Shown here: in pieces, positions 42,142 through 52,059 of the stretch
Position numbering within the stretch: position 1 is the stretch's first letter
How the letters are laid out: every line of letters starts with the position of its first letter
Assembly (NCBI RefSeq): GCF_027286325.1
Contig: NZ_CP114589.1
Span: 62,001-126,000, forward strand
DNA: 64,000 bases
DNA from: Salinivibrio kushneri
GTDB taxonomy: Bacteria > Pseudomonadota > Gammaproteobacteria > Enterobacterales > Vibrionaceae
Direction: 5' to 3'
Made by a program: the position numbers and the translations under genes
The notes under the pieces: model-generated
Database searches by the model: none
Told to the model about the DNA's origin: nothing
Seen by the model: only the letters and a program-made list of their open reading frames with translations

Positions 42142-42465
42142 TTACCCTGAAACCGTAATTCTTACTGCAACACCTATTACTGATATTACAATCGCAACTA
42201 TCGATAATGTGAGTGATAACTTATAGCGAAACTCTTGTTTTTTCATCGACAAAATATTTAACAAATGATCATAGCATTTAAACCATTTTTTCGAGTAGTC
42301 ATTGTCAGTATCATAAGGCTGTTTGTTGCCATCGCCTTTGTCTGTATATGGGAAGTATTCATATAATTGCTTCAACATAACTTTCAGCTCTTTCGCAGAT
42401 AATTCTGACGTTTCTGGCTCAAAAACCTTGCACTGAAAATTATATACATCTTTCAATTTAGCCAT
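42142..42465 (-). CDS. Integron cassette protein, tail-anchored, 107 aa
   Basis: Unrecognised. A soluble, acidic N-terminal part of about 80 residues (AKLKDVYNFQCKVFEPETSE, KQLYEYFPYTDKGDGNKQPY) is followed by one C-terminal membrane segment (LSLTLSIVAIVISVIGVAVR). The stop lies 6 bp before the attC site, as expected for a cassette gene. The ATG is preceded by AAGGGGAA. AT-rich relative to the chromosome. Tail-anchored small proteins of this sort occur in mobile defence cassettes, but no function can be assigned. Confidence 0.65.
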   Translation of the reverse strand: MAKLKDVYNFQCKVFEPETSELSAKELKVMLKQLYEYFPYTDKGDGNKQPYDTDNDYSKKWFKCYDHLLNILSMKKQEFRYKLSLTLSIVAIVISVIGVAVRITVSG

Positions 42466-42498
42466 GAATTCCCCTTTTCCGAATGTGTTAACAGTAGG

Positions 42499-42545
42499 TA
42501 TAACATTGTATTAGTGCGCACGCACGATTTCCCAAAACCGTTATA
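42499..42545 (-). other. Possible short attC site
   Basis: On the minus strand TATAACGGTTTTG at one end and CAATGTTATA at the other give outer pairs TATAAC/GTTATA, inner TTG/CAA, and a central GTGC-GTGC-GCAC hairpin. It would be the attC of the cassette preceding the 42142-42465 gene. It is shorter than the clear site and could be coincidental. Confidence 0.4.
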
Positions 42546-42627
42546 CGCACTCTTTTCTACCTAATAGACTGTTATTATTTGAATTTCTCACCTCTAGTGG
42601 ATACTGCTCTTCCGTGAAAGTGTGCAT
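42541..42627 (-). CDS. Possible 28-residue cassette-like peptide
   Basis: Frame MHTFTEEQYPLEVRNSNNNS and eight further residues, ending at a TAA that overlaps the possible attC (GTATAAC). ATG preceded by GATAGGCGG. The position matches a cassette gene, but the length and lack of a family leave it weak. Confidence 0.25.
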   Translation of the reverse strand: MHTFTEEQYPLEVRNSNNNSLLGRKECV

Positions 42628-42752
42628 GCCGCCTATCCCTTCTCGGGCGTTCACATTATCCCCAAGCGTTGAACTGTAACCACATGAATAATCTATTATT
42701 TTTATCACCCATTCCGAGATAGTGTGAACCTGTCACGGATAAACGTGCATGC
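42624..42752. repeat. Imperfect inverted repeat of about 40-bp arms
   Basis: The left arm begins GCATGCCGCCTATCC and contains GTTCACATTATCC. The right arm reads as its approximate complement, with GATAGTGTGAAC and GGATAAACGTGCATGC. The core words GCATGC, TATCC and TTCACA-TATC match in order. It could be a miniature inverted-repeat element or a degraded attC/IS end. Confidence 0.35.
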
Positions 42753-42941
42753 TTTTGCCTGTATCTAGCCGATAAGCTGGTTAAGCATCCAGTGTTTAGC
42801 CACACGCTACCGCCGATCAGTTGTCGGCACCTAACACGCCATTTATTGGCTACTTTTCGAGTTAGTGTATCAAGCGCTGTTTTGCTTTTCGTGCGCTATT
42901 GTCCAAAGTGTTAGCCAAGCCATGTTTTGTGAAATGGGTAC

Positions 42942-42966
42942 AAAAAAGCGGCCTAGGTGGCCGCTT
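42942..42966 (-). terminator. Rho-independent terminator of fghA
   Basis: On the minus strand AAGCGGCC and GGCCGCTT pair around ACCTA and are followed by TTTTG. It lies 23 bp after the fghA stop. Confidence 0.92.
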
Positions 42967-42988
42967 GGGGTCTCGACGTGGTTTGTGC

Positions 42989-43825
42989 CTACCGCGCAAA
43001 GCGGGTGGCGTGGAAGGCGAGGTGTTCATCAATAAAAGTACTGATGAAAAAGTAGCTGTGGTCGTAGCCGGGTTGCATACGCAAGGTGAGCGGTGAGTTG
43101 TGTTTCTCGGCCGCTTTTTTCAGGGCTTGCGGGTTAAGCTGCTCGGCCAAAAAGCCGTCTTTGTCGCCTTGGTCCACCAGCATCGGCATGGCGGTGGGGC
43201 CTTGGGCGAGTAACACAGTGGCGTCGTAGGCTTGCCACGTTTGTTCGTCATCGCCTAAATAGGCGCTAAAGGCCTGTTTGCCCCACGGGCATTCGGTGGG
43301 ATGACAAATCGGGCTGAACGCCGAAATGCTGCTGTAGCGCGATGGGTTACGCAAACCAATCACTAACGCGCCGTGGCCGCCCATGCTGTGTCCGGCAATT
43401 GCGCGCTGGTTGTTGACCGCAAAGTGCGATTCAATCAGCTCCGGCAGTTCGTCAGTGACATAGTCGTACATCTGGTAGTGCGACTGCCACGGTGCTTGGG
43501 TGGCATTAACATAAAACCCCGCCCCTTGGCCGAGATCGTACTGATTGGCGTCTGCCACGCCCTCACCGCGTGGGCTGGTGTCCGGTGCCACAATCGCTAT
43601 GCCCAAGGTGGCGGCTTGTTTAAACGCGCCGGCCTTTTGCATAAAGTTTTCGTCGGTGCAGGTCAGGCCCGAGAGCCAATAAAGCACCGGCACAGGTTGT
43701 TCTTTCGCTTTCTCTGGCAGAAAGATCGCAAAGGTCATTTTGCCGTTGGTGGTGCTTGAGTCATGCTGCCAACGTTGGTGCCAACCGCCTGCGACTTTGT
43801 TTTCGCTTATTTTTTCTAGTTGCAT
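42989..43825 (-). CDS. fghA: S-formylglutathione hydrolase
   Basis: Cytoplasmic serine hydrolase that releases formate from S-formylglutathione, the second step of glutathione-dependent formaldehyde oxidation. The 278-aa esterase D-type sequence shows VLYWLSGLTCTDENFMQKAG (oxyanion region), nucleophile elbow AGHSMGGHGAL, acid Asp in VDQGDKDGF, and catalytic His in PGYDHSYFFI. It follows adhC by 38 bp on the same strand; the pair forms one operon divergent from a LysR gene. Confidence 0.95.
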   Translation of the reverse strand: MQLEKISENKVAGGWHQRWQHDSSTTNGKMTFAIFLPEKAKEQPVPVLYWLSGLTCTDENFMQKAGAFKQAATLGIAIVAPDTSPRGEGVADANQYDLGQGAGFYVNATQAPWQSHYQMYDYVTDELPELIESHFAVNNQRAIAGHSMGGHGALVIGLRNPSRYSSISAFSPICHPTECPWGKQAFSAYLGDDEQTWQAYDATVLLAQGPTAMPMLVDQGDKDGFLAEQLNPQALKKAAEKHNSPLTLRMQPGYDHSYFFISTFIDEHLAFHATRFAR

Positions 43826-43863
43826 GGTTATTTTACCGCCGCGTTGCCACGGCGGCCGTCCTG

Positions 43864-45105
<1,242 letters not shown>

Positions 45106-45154
45106 TCACTCACGTAATAATGTATATGGGTGAATAATGACAGGATAGACAGCA

Positions 45155-46051
45155 ATGGCGCCCCATTGGGAAGGACTTAACGAATTTTTATCGGTCGCCG
45201 AGCATGGCAGCTTCACCCAAGCGGCCAATAAACTCGATACCACAGTGGTGTCAGTCAGTCGCCGGGTGGCTGCACTCGAGGCCTATTTAGGGGTGAAGTT
45301 GTTTCATCGTACGACGCGGAAGGTGTCGTTGACCGATGAGGGTGAGCTCTATTATCAACGTTGCCGTCCGCTGATCGCGGCGTTGGTGGATGCCGAACAA
45401 ACCATTACCCAGGCTCAGTCGTTACCCGCGGGGCAAATTCGTGTCACCGCACCGGTAAACTTTGGTGAGCAATATATCGCCCCCCTGCTCGCGCCATTTA
45501 TGGTGGCTTATCCGCAAGTGGCGGTGGATTTGCATCTAACCAATCGGCGAGTGGATATGACCGATACCGGCACCGATGTCGCGATCCGCATTGGCCACTT
45601 GCCCGACTCAAGCCTGAAAGCTAAGCGGCTGGGCTCACGACAGTTAACCATCTGCGCCAGCCCAGGCTATTTGGCTTTAAATGGCCGCCCCGACTCACCC
45701 AGTGCGCTCAGTCATCACAGCTGCTTAGTAGGATCGAACGAGCATTGGCACTACCAAAGCGGCGGCAAAGTGCGCACGTTAACGGTATCAGGTCGATTGC
45801 GCTGCAATTCAGGCGTCGCGCTGCTCAATGCCGCCAAGCACGGATTAGGATTGGCTCAATTGCCGCATTATTACGTACAATCCGCGTTGGCAAGCGGCGA
45901 GTTGGAAGAAGTGTTAACCGATTATCGGGTAGACGATGAGGGCATTTGGGCGCTGTATCCAAGCGGCCGTCAATTGCAACCCAAGATAGCCGCCTGGCTG
46001 GCATATCTTGCCGAGCACTTACCCGCCCAGCAGCTACGAACAGGTGTTTAG
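45155..46051 (+). CDS. LysR-type regulator divergent from adhC-fghA
   Basis: A 298-aa LysR regulator: DNA-binding domain in GSFTQAANKLDTTVVSVSRR and effector domain from IRVTAPVNFGEQYIAPLLAP. In this class (CrgA-like) Cys or aldehyde adducts may be sensed; here Cys residues occur at SCLVGSN and RLRCNSG. Its divergent orientation over a 142-bp spacer suggests it regulates formaldehyde detoxification, in place of the FrmR of enterics. Inference from position only. Confidence 0.88.
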   Translation: MAPHWEGLNEFLSVAEHGSFTQAANKLDTTVVSVSRRVAALEAYLGVKLFHRTTRKVSLTDEGELYYQRCRPLIAALVDAEQTITQAQSLPAGQIRVTAPVNFGEQYIAPLLAPFMVAYPQVAVDLHLTNRRVDMTDTGTDVAIRIGHLPDSSLKAKRLGSRQLTICASPGYLALNGRPDSPSALSHHSCLVGSNEHWHYQSGGKVRTLTVSGRLRCNSGVALLNAAKHGLGLAQLPHYYVQSALASGELEEVLTDYRVDDEGIWALYPSGRQLQPKIAAWLAYLAEHLPAQQLRTGV

Positions 46052-46080
46052 TAACCTCTACTTTTTTAATGATTAAGCAA

Positions 46081-46107
46081 AAAAATCGCCAGCACAAGGC
46101 TGGCGAT
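46081..46107 (-). terminator. Terminator between the LysR gene and a chemoreceptor gene
   Basis: ATCGCCAGC and GCTGGCGAT around ACAAG with an A-run on the left, which is a T-run on the minus strand. It serves the chemoreceptor and possibly the LysR gene. Confidence 0.88.
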
Positions 46108-46132
46108 ATAGGTGACTGGGGTACACGCTGAA

Positions 46133-47737
46133 TTAGTCGCGCGCTGCCCGCAATGTGTTACCAGTGGGTTTAATTGCCGAGATTTTAAATGCCCCGACAT
46201 GGTGGTCCAAGGTACGCGCTAAACCGGCCAAGTCTTGGCTGCTCGCCTCAAGGCTGTGGCTATCATCTAGGCCTGCTTGCGCCGCTTGGTTAACCGTATC
46301 CATGTTGACGTTGATTTCATTGGCCACGCTCGATTGCTCTTCCGTCGCCGTTGCCACATGGGTGTTCATGTCCAAGATGGTGCTGACTTGCGTGGCAATG
46401 CTTTCCAGTGCGGTCAGTGCTTGCTCAGTAGCACGATTGCCCTCGGTGGTCAGCGCTTTGCTGGTATCCATGGCATCAACCGCATTTTTCGCCTCTTGCT
46501 GAAGCTGATCGATGGTGGATTGAATCTCTTCGGTCGATTGCGAGGTTTTGGTCGCCAGGCTGCGCACTTCGTCAGCCACCACCGCAAAGCCACGTCCCGC
46601 TTCGCCCGCGCGCGCTGCCTCAATGGCTGCGTTTAGGGCAAGCAAGTTCGTTTGCTCGGAGATCCCCCGGATCACATCCAGAATCGACACAATGGATTGG
46701 GTGCGCTCGGCCAACGAGGTGATCACCGTCGACATATTGTCCATCTCGGTATCGAGCTGGTTAATCGTCGCGGTTGCTTCGGCCAAGGTTTGCTTACCGG
46801 CTTCGGTTTCACTGTTGGCTGACGAAGCTGAATCTGCCGCATTCGAAGCGCTTTGTGAGATCTCATTAATGGTAGCAATCATCTCATTCATTGAGGTGAC
46901 CACCAGCAACGCTTGTTCACTTTGCGACTCGCCACGTTTTAGTGAGTGCGCCGCTTTATCACGCAGCGATTCAGCCGAACGTCCCAGCTCTTCACCGGTT
47001 TCCACCACATTGGCAATGATTTGGTCGATTTTTTCCACAAAGGTATTAAACGCCACCGAAATCCGGGTAATTTCGTTGTTGCCGGTCACCGGCAAGCGCA
47101 CCGTTAAGTCACCGTCGCCTTTGGAGATATCGGTCAGCGCATGCTCGAGGCCTTTTAGTGGCGCGAATAAACGGCCCAACAGCCACACCAACACCAGGGT
47201 ACAACCGACAAAAATCAAACCAATCGCGGTGAGCTGAGCAATGGCGATACCGTTAGCAGCGGCATCGACCTCAGTAATCGGGATGCCAACATCAAATGCA
47301 CCCCACAGGCGGCCATCGACATAAACCGGCATCATGATGTCGTATACCCATACATCTTGCACATCGGCATACCAGCGAGAATGCTGCGGCTGGCCTTGGC
47401 CAGCACCGGCGACGGTATAGTTATCGCTATACACCTTGCCAAGCTTTTGGGTGTCGCTGTGGGCAATGGCTTTGATGTTTTTATCAATCATCACCGCATA
47501 GCTGATGTCGTCGCGACCTTTAAGATCCGACACCATGTCTTGTAAATCGGCGGTAGGAGTAGAAGAGTTTTCTAAAATGTATTCAGCACGATCGGCCAGG
47601 AGCTCAGCCTGTGCTTGCGAACGCTTGAGAATAATGTTGTCAATCTCGTCATGCGAGATAAAGGTGGTTGCGGTGATACTGGCAATCGCCGCAACGGCAA
47701 ACATGGCGCATACCACGATCAGGATGAGTTTTTTCAC
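46133..47737 (-). CDS. Methyl-accepting chemotaxis protein, single-Cache type
   Basis: Chemoreceptor of 534 aa. The N-terminal helix ([20 protein letters not shown]) precedes a periplasmic sensor of about 140 residues with a Cache/PAS-like pattern ([20 protein letters not shown], then [20 protein letters not shown]). The second helix is [20 protein letters not shown], followed by HAMP ([20 protein letters not shown]) and the signalling hairpin with [19 protein letters not shown]. The ending is RAARD, without a CheR-tether pentapeptide. Ligand unknown. Monocistronic. Confidence 0.9.
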   Translation of the reverse strand: MKKLILIVVCAMFAVAAIASITATTFISHDEIDNIILKRSQAQAELLADRAEYILENSSTPTADLQDMVSDLKGRDDISYAVMIDKNIKAIAHSDTQKLGKVYSDNYTVAGAGQGQPQHSRWYADVQDVWVYDIMMPVYVDGRLWGAFDVGIPITEVDAAANGIAIAQLTAIGLIFVGCTLVLVWLLGRLFAPLKGLEHALTDISKGDGDLTVRLPVTGNNEITRISVAFNTFVEKIDQIIANVVETGEELGRSAESLRDKAAHSLKRGESQSEQALLVVTSMNEMIATINEISQSASNAADSASSANSETEAGKQTLAEATATINQLDTEMDNMSTVITSLAERTQSIVSILDVIRGISEQTNLLALNAAIEAARAGEAGRGFAVVADEVRSLATKTSQSTEEIQSTIDQLQQEAKNAVDAMDTSKALTTEGNRATEQALTALESIATQVSTILDMNTHVATATEEQSSVANEINVNMDTVNQAAQAGLDDSHSLEASSQDLAGLARTLDHHVGAFKISAIKPTGNTLRAARD

Positions 47738-47850
47738 TTCGCTGACTTCCTATCTGTGCATCATAACTGCCAAGGAGCATAGCGACAGGTCGGAGGAGAA
47801 ACAAGCGATACCTCGCAAAAGTCAAATTAGGATGGGACTTTTACCGCAAA

Positions 47851-47867
47851 AATAATCATTATCAATT
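47851..47867. promoter_or_regulatory. Weak Fur-like element
   Basis: AATAATCATTATCAATT matches the right half of a Fur box (ATAATCATTATC). It faces no gene on the plus strand except a 17-codon frame and lies about 110 bp upstream of the chemoreceptor start on the minus strand. Weak. Confidence 0.25.
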
Positions 47868-47903
47868 GACTATAGCGAGGAATAACTATGTTGGTTCAAA
47901 CGC

Positions 47904-48941
47904 TTACGCAGCACCAAACCGGGTTGCGGAAAAGCAGTTAAGCAGCTTGTGCACCATAAAACACAACATCAAGGTGAGCACAATCGCCACCAGGTTACTA
48001 CTCACTCTGTATAAGGCATCATACATAAAGTCTTGGTTAGGGCTTAAGTATTGCCCGAATAAGATCCCAAGTGTGGCCATGGCGCCAAACCCTACGCCTG
48101 AGCCACCGGCCTCTTTCAAGTGCGCCTTGGCAAACAGCATGGTGCCAATCCATAGCAGTGGGATCACCAAAATCAGCACGTTGAACCAATCATATAATAT
48201 CACTTGGCAGCCAATGCCGTAGGCGACGCCGAGTACTGTGCCTATTGCCCGTTTTCGTGCATAGCTGAGCGAGCCATTCCAGTGCATCGGGAACAGTAGC
48301 AACACAGTGGTGGCTTGCGCTGAAATCGAATCGCGCAAGTCAAATAACTGGAAGATGAAAAACGAGACCGTCGCCAAGGTCGCGCCCATCAACGCTTCGT
48401 GGCGCATCCGGTGCGATTGTTTTCCCCCTGCCGGTGCAGCAGGCGGCTGACGCGGCGTGACATCGGGAATTAACCAAGTGACTAGATACGCCACCGCGAC
48501 CGATAACACATTCGCGCCCAAGTTACCGAAGATTAAAGTGTTGATCGGCAAATCGGGATAGCTGGCAAAGTGCAGCATAATGCTCAGGCTTAACACACTG
48601 TTGGCGCCAAAAAGAAAGAAGCGCCCTTTGGACATACAGGCAAATTTGTAGGTGAAGAGCAAGAATACCAGCGGTGTCATTAATCCAGGATGTGCTCCAA
48701 ACAATCCCCCGAGCAGTCCGACTTCTATCCCACTGATCACCGCCGAGGCGAGCAATTGCCGTGCAGCGCGACCGTTAATCACGGGCACAAGGCCAAGCAA
48801 CAACATCGGCGTGACGGTAAAAAACACCCCGAAGCTAAAACCGAAAAACTTACACACCGCAAAACCGAGCGTGGCACCGGTGGCAATGCGCGCGCACTGG
48901 CGCACATCGTTATCACTTAAGGGGTGATGCCATAACCTCAT
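47904..48941 (-). CDS. DUF2955 (FUSC-like) membrane protein, probable efflux pump
   Basis: A 345-aa membrane protein with about ten helices, organised as two halves (LSDNDVRQCARIATGATLGF and MRHEALMGATLATVSFFIFQ beginning each), as in DUF2955 and the related fusaric-acid resistance/aromatic acid exporter proteins. It follows a HlyD-type adaptor by 12 bp and a MarR regulator, giving an AaeAB- or EmrAB-like efflux unit. The substrate is likely an aromatic acid or hydrophobic drug (inference). Confidence 0.8.
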   Translation of the reverse strand: MRLWHHPLSDNDVRQCARIATGATLGFAVCKFFGFSFGVFFTVTPMLLLGLVPVINGRAARQLLASAVISGIEVGLLGGLFGAHPGLMTPLVFLLFTYKFACMSKGRFFLFGANSVLSLSIMLHFASYPDLPINTLIFGNLGANVLSVAVAYLVTWLIPDVTPRQPPAAPAGGKQSHRMRHEALMGATLATVSFFIFQLFDLRDSISAQATTVLLLFPMHWNGSLSYARKRAIGTVLGVAYGIGCQVILYDWFNVLILVIPLLWIGTMLFAKAHLKEAGGSGVGFGAMATLGILFGQYLSPNQDFMYDALYRVSSNLVAIVLTLMLCFMVHKLLNCFSATRFGAA

Positions 48942-48953
48942 CGTCAGCTCCCC

Positions 48954-50012
48954 TTAGTAGATGTAGTGCAGCATACTCAAAAAGCCGACTTGCGCGCTGG
49001 CCAGCCACTGCGTCACCGTGCTGCCAGGCATTAACTGTACCGTGGCGCGAGCCCCGGTTGGCAAGGCGTGATCAGGCCATTCGTCGAGCTGAATGTGCAG
49101 GCGCATTCGCTGCGCATCACGCACCCAACGGTTGGAATTAGACGGTGACGCCAGTTGGCCATTGGCGTCGATTTGTCCGGCACTGACCCCGGCATCGACA
49201 CTGCTCACGTGTCCCGCGTAAAGTTTGCCCGGCTCGCTATCAAAAGTGACATTCACTGGCGTGCCGGTGTGCACATCGCGTACGCTTTTTTCGCGAAAGT
49301 CGGCAATCACATCGGCGCGTTCAGACACCAAGGCCATCAGCGGTTTGCCCGCACTGGCATAAGCTCCCACATCCAACTGCAAGTTAGTCACCACCCCATC
49401 ATGGCTGGCTCTAACGGTGGTGTAGGATTGGTTAAGCTGGGCGCTTTTTAATTTGCTCAGCGCCACTTGTTCAGCAATATTGCTCGCGCCATCGCCACCG
49501 CGTTGGATCTGGAGGGCACTGACGCGCGCTTTCGCCGCTTCCCATTTGGCCCGAGCGGTATTAGCGGCGCTGATCGCATCATCACGCTGCTGCTGGGAGA
49601 CACCATTTTTGGCAAACAAGGCTTTTAAGCGTTTTGCTTCACGCGCTTTTTGTGCCAAGACCGATGCCAATGCTGAGACATCTTGCCGCGCGGCCATCAG
49701 TGAGGCATCCAACTGGGCGTTAGTTTGTCTCGCCTGGGCAAGGGCGAGTTTGGCTTGGTTGACCGCAATGCGATAAGGCGCACTTTCAATTTTAAACAGT
49801 ACATCGCCCTTTTGAACGCGCTGGTTATTTTCTACCGCCAGCGCACTGACCGGCCCACTGACTTGCGGGGCCACTTTGGTCACGGTGCGCGTGACCATCG
49901 CGTGGGGCGTTAGTGGCATCAGGTTATCGGCCGCCAAAAAGTAGCCAAAAATCAAAACAAAACTGAGGGCGGCCACTTTTACCCAGCGTGCAAATTTTTC
50001 ATCCGGTGTCAT
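48954..50012 (-). CDS. HlyD/EmrA-type membrane fusion protein
   Basis: Periplasmic adaptor of 352 aa anchored by one N-terminal helix (ALSFVLIFGYFLAADNLMP). It has a lipoyl-like half-motif (VAPQVSGPVSALAVENNQRV), a coiled-coil hairpin rich in Ala/Gln (residues 95-190), the second lipoyl half (TTVRASHDGVVTNLQLDVGA) and a beta-barrel domain. It connects the DUF2955 pump to the outer membrane. Middle gene of the MarR-HlyD-DUF2955 unit. Confidence 0.88.
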   Translation of the reverse strand: MTPDEKFARWVKVAALSFVLIFGYFLAADNLMPLTPHAMVTRTVTKVAPQVSGPVSALAVENNQRVQKGDVLFKIESAPYRIAVNQAKLALAQARQTNAQLDASLMAARQDVSALASVLAQKAREAKRLKALFAKNGVSQQQRDDAISAANTARAKWEAAKARVSALQIQRGGDGASNIAEQVALSKLKSAQLNQSYTTVRASHDGVVTNLQLDVGAYASAGKPLMALVSERADVIADFREKSVRDVHTGTPVNVTFDSEPGKLYAGHVSSVDAGVSAGQIDANGQLASPSNSNRWVRDAQRMRLHIQLDEWPDHALPTGARATVQLMPGSTVTQWLASAQVGFLSMLHYIY

Positions 50013-50034
50013 TCGTACTTCTTACCTCTATTAC

Positions 50035-50511
50035 CTATTGTTCTGTGCCGCAGTCGTCTTCGGTGGTGGCGGTATAGTCCATTGCATTTTGATTAATGGT
50101 GACCAACACCCGCTCAAGGGCGTCAAAATCTTCAGCCGCGATACCAGAGAGCAAATGCTTGCGCACCCGCAATACCCGCGCTTCGATGCGTGACATTAAG
50201 TCACTGCCACTGTCGGTGACATGCACGGTTCGGGTGCGCTTGTCTTCGGGCGAGCAGCGCCGTGTGATCAGCCCCTGCGCTTCCAAATGCTTCAACGTGC
50301 GCATTAGCGAGCTCAGTTCAATTTCCAGTGCCAGAGCCAATTCACTTTGGCTGATGCCATCCCCCAATCGGCGCAACATCCAAAGTGCACTCCAGCGCGG
50401 ATAGCTCAGCCCCAGAGGCTCAAGCTCTGAATTCGCCACACGGCGCCATAACCGCGCCGTGCGTCCTAAGTGCTCAGCAATAGACATGTGTTCGGGATTG
50501 GGCGATGTCAT
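50035..50511 (-). CDS. MarR-family regulator of the efflux unit
   Basis: A 158-aa MarR/SlyA-type winged-helix repressor: LSYPRWSALWMLRRLGDGIS then QSELALALEIELSSLMRTLK (recognition helix), LEAQGLITRRCSPEDKRTR (wing). First gene of the efflux operon. Two near-identical palindromes lie 26 and 66 bp upstream of its start, ideal for autoregulation. MarR-type proteins release DNA on binding phenolics, which fits an aromatic efflux system. Confidence 0.9.
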   Translation of the reverse strand: MTSPNPEHMSIAEHLGRTARLWRRVANSELEPLGLSYPRWSALWMLRRLGDGISQSELALALEIELSSLMRTLKHLEAQGLITRRCSPEDKRTRTVHVTDSGSDLMSRIEARVLRVRKHLLSGIAAEDFDALERVLVTINQNAMDYTATTEDDCGTEQ

Positions 50512-50536
50512 CGAGTTTTCCTTCCATCGTGAAAAT

Positions 50537-50552
50537 ACTTAGCAGGCTAAGT
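50537..50552. promoter_or_regulatory. MarR-type operator copy 1
   Basis: ACTTAGC-AG-GCTAAGT, a perfect 7-bp palindrome, 26 bp upstream of the MarR start codon. Confidence 0.8.
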
Positions 50553-50576
50553 AATACCAGACAGGCACTATAAAAT

Positions 50577-50592
50577 AGTTAGCAGGCTAAGT
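50577..50592. promoter_or_regulatory. MarR-type operator copy 2
   Basis: AGTTAGC-AG-GCTAAGT, identical to copy 1 except for one base, spaced 40 bp centre to centre (about four helical turns). It is also 123 bp upstream of the divergent hydrolase gene and could co-regulate it. Confidence 0.8.
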
Positions 50593-50714
50593 AAATATAA
50601 AGGTGATATGCATCACAAAAAAGTGACAGACTGCCTGAGGGAAACGTGCTCGCTGCTCCCCGCCATCTCTGGTAATCTATCGTGCGTCATCTTTTTGTTT
50701 GTAAAGGAATTACC

Positions 50715-52004
50715 ATGCAAGATCTGTGGGATCGCCACCTCCGTTATCGCAGCCATCATGTTGATGTACCGCTGGATCATAGTGACGCTGATAGCCCCTC
50801 AATCTCGATTTTCGCCCGCGAAGTGGTGGATACGCGTAAAAATGAACAAGACTTACCCTGGCTGGTGTATTTCCAAGGTGGTCCTGGCATGGAGTCACCT
50901 CGCCCTAATGGTGCGAGCGGTTGGCTAAAACGGGCACTAAACGATTACCGCGTATTGCTGCTCGACCAGCGCGGCACGGGCTTAAGCTCTCCGGTGAATC
51001 ACCAAACGCTTGCCCATCTCACGCCCGCGGAGCAAGCTGACTATTTGAGCCATTTTCGTGCTGATAGTATCGTGAAAGACGCTGAGTGTTTGCGTGAGGC
51101 GTTGGGCATCAAGCAATGGGCAATCCTCGGGCAAAGCTTTGGTGGGTTCTGTGCGCTCACCTATTTATCTTTCTTCCCACAATCGCTATCGCGCGCGTTT
51201 GTCACCGGCGGCATCCCACCGATTGAAGGACATGCCGATGCGGTGTATCAAAAAACCTATCAGCGGGTGGAAGATAAAAACCAGCGGTTTTTCGCCCAAT
51301 TCCCGGACGCACAAGCCCGCTGCCACGAGATTGCCCAGTATTTGCAAAACAATGCGGTGACGCTACCAAACGGTCAGCCATTTACGGTGGAGCAGTTCCA
51401 AACCATTGGCCTAAATCTCGGCCGCGGTCATGCCGGGCTGCCGCTTTATTATTTGCTGGAACGCGCCTTTATTGAGGTGAATGGCGAGCGTGTGCTGAGC
51501 TATCCATTCCTTGATGCGATGCAGACAGAACAAGGGTATTTAACCAATCCTTTCTACGCTATTTTGCATGAATCGATTTACTGCCAGCAGCAGGCCTCGC
51601 AGTGGTCAGCCCATCGGGTACGCGATCAGTTCCCGCAGTTCCACTATCAGCCCGATCAGCCGTTTCGGTTTACCGGAGAAATGGTCTATCCGTGGATGTT
51701 TGATCAACTCGCCACGCTCAAACCACTCAGAGAGGCCGCCATGCTACTGGCGGAAAAAGCCGATTGGCCAGCGCTTTATGATCTCGAGGTGCTAAAGCAC
51801 AACACGGTGCCGCTCGCCTGTGCCACCTATGTGGATGATATGTTTGTCGAGTTCGATTATTCCCGTCAAACCTTGACGAAGATTGCTAACAGCCAAGCGT
51901 GGATGACTAACGAGTACGAGCACAACGGCATTGGCGTCGATGGCGAACGTATTTTAGATCGCTTAATCGATATCGGCGATAACCTCGCCGCCCTTAATGG
52001 TTAA
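50715..52004 (+). CDS. Proline iminopeptidase-like alpha/beta hydrolase
   Basis: A cytoplasmic 429-aa S33-family peptidase/hydrolase. Features: the oxyanion segment VYFQGGPGMESPRPNG (GGPG motif typical of prolyl iminopeptidases), DQRGTGLSSPV, nucleophile elbow GQSFGGFCAL, and a C-terminal part with the acid (TYVDDMFVEFD) and His region (NEYEHNGIG). It would remove N-terminal proline or related residues from peptides. The ATG at 50715 follows AAAGGAA. Divergent from the MarR efflux operon. Confidence 0.82.
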   Translation: MQDLWDRHLRYRSHHVDVPLDHSDADSPSISIFAREVVDTRKNEQDLPWLVYFQGGPGMESPRPNGASGWLKRALNDYRVLLLDQRGTGLSSPVNHQTLAHLTPAEQADYLSHFRADSIVKDAECLREALGIKQWAILGQSFGGFCALTYLSFFPQSLSRAFVTGGIPPIEGHADAVYQKTYQRVEDKNQRFFAQFPDAQARCHEIAQYLQNNAVTLPNGQPFTVEQFQTIGLNLGRGHAGLPLYYLLERAFIEVNGERVLSYPFLDAMQTEQGYLTNPFYAILHESIYCQQQASQWSAHRVRDQFPQFHYQPDQPFRFTGEMVYPWMFDQLATLKPLREAAMLLAEKADWPALYDLEVLKHNTVPLACATYVDDMFVEFDYSRQTLTKIANSQAWMTNEYEHNGIGVDGERILDRLIDIGDNLAALNG

Positions 52005-52030
52005 TGACGCTCCGCTTACCTAATGACGAT

Positions 52031-52059
52031 GGCCATGCCTTTGCTGCTTTGGCATGGCC
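52031..52059 (+). terminator. Strong hairpin after the S33 hydrolase
   Basis: GGCCATGCC and GGCATGGCC form a perfect 9-bp stem around an 11-base loop, 26 bp past the stop. No T-run follows. Confidence 0.45.

Larger units (their letters stand above)
42466..42988. other. Noncoding right part of the island
   Basis: About 520 bp without a convincing gene. It holds a possible short attC at 42499-42545, a 28-codon frame overlapping it, an imperfect inverted repeat of about 130 bp at 42624-42752, and the terminator of fghA at the right end. AT content falls to the chromosomal level near 42.75 kb, which probably marks the right edge of the island. Confidence 0.5.
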
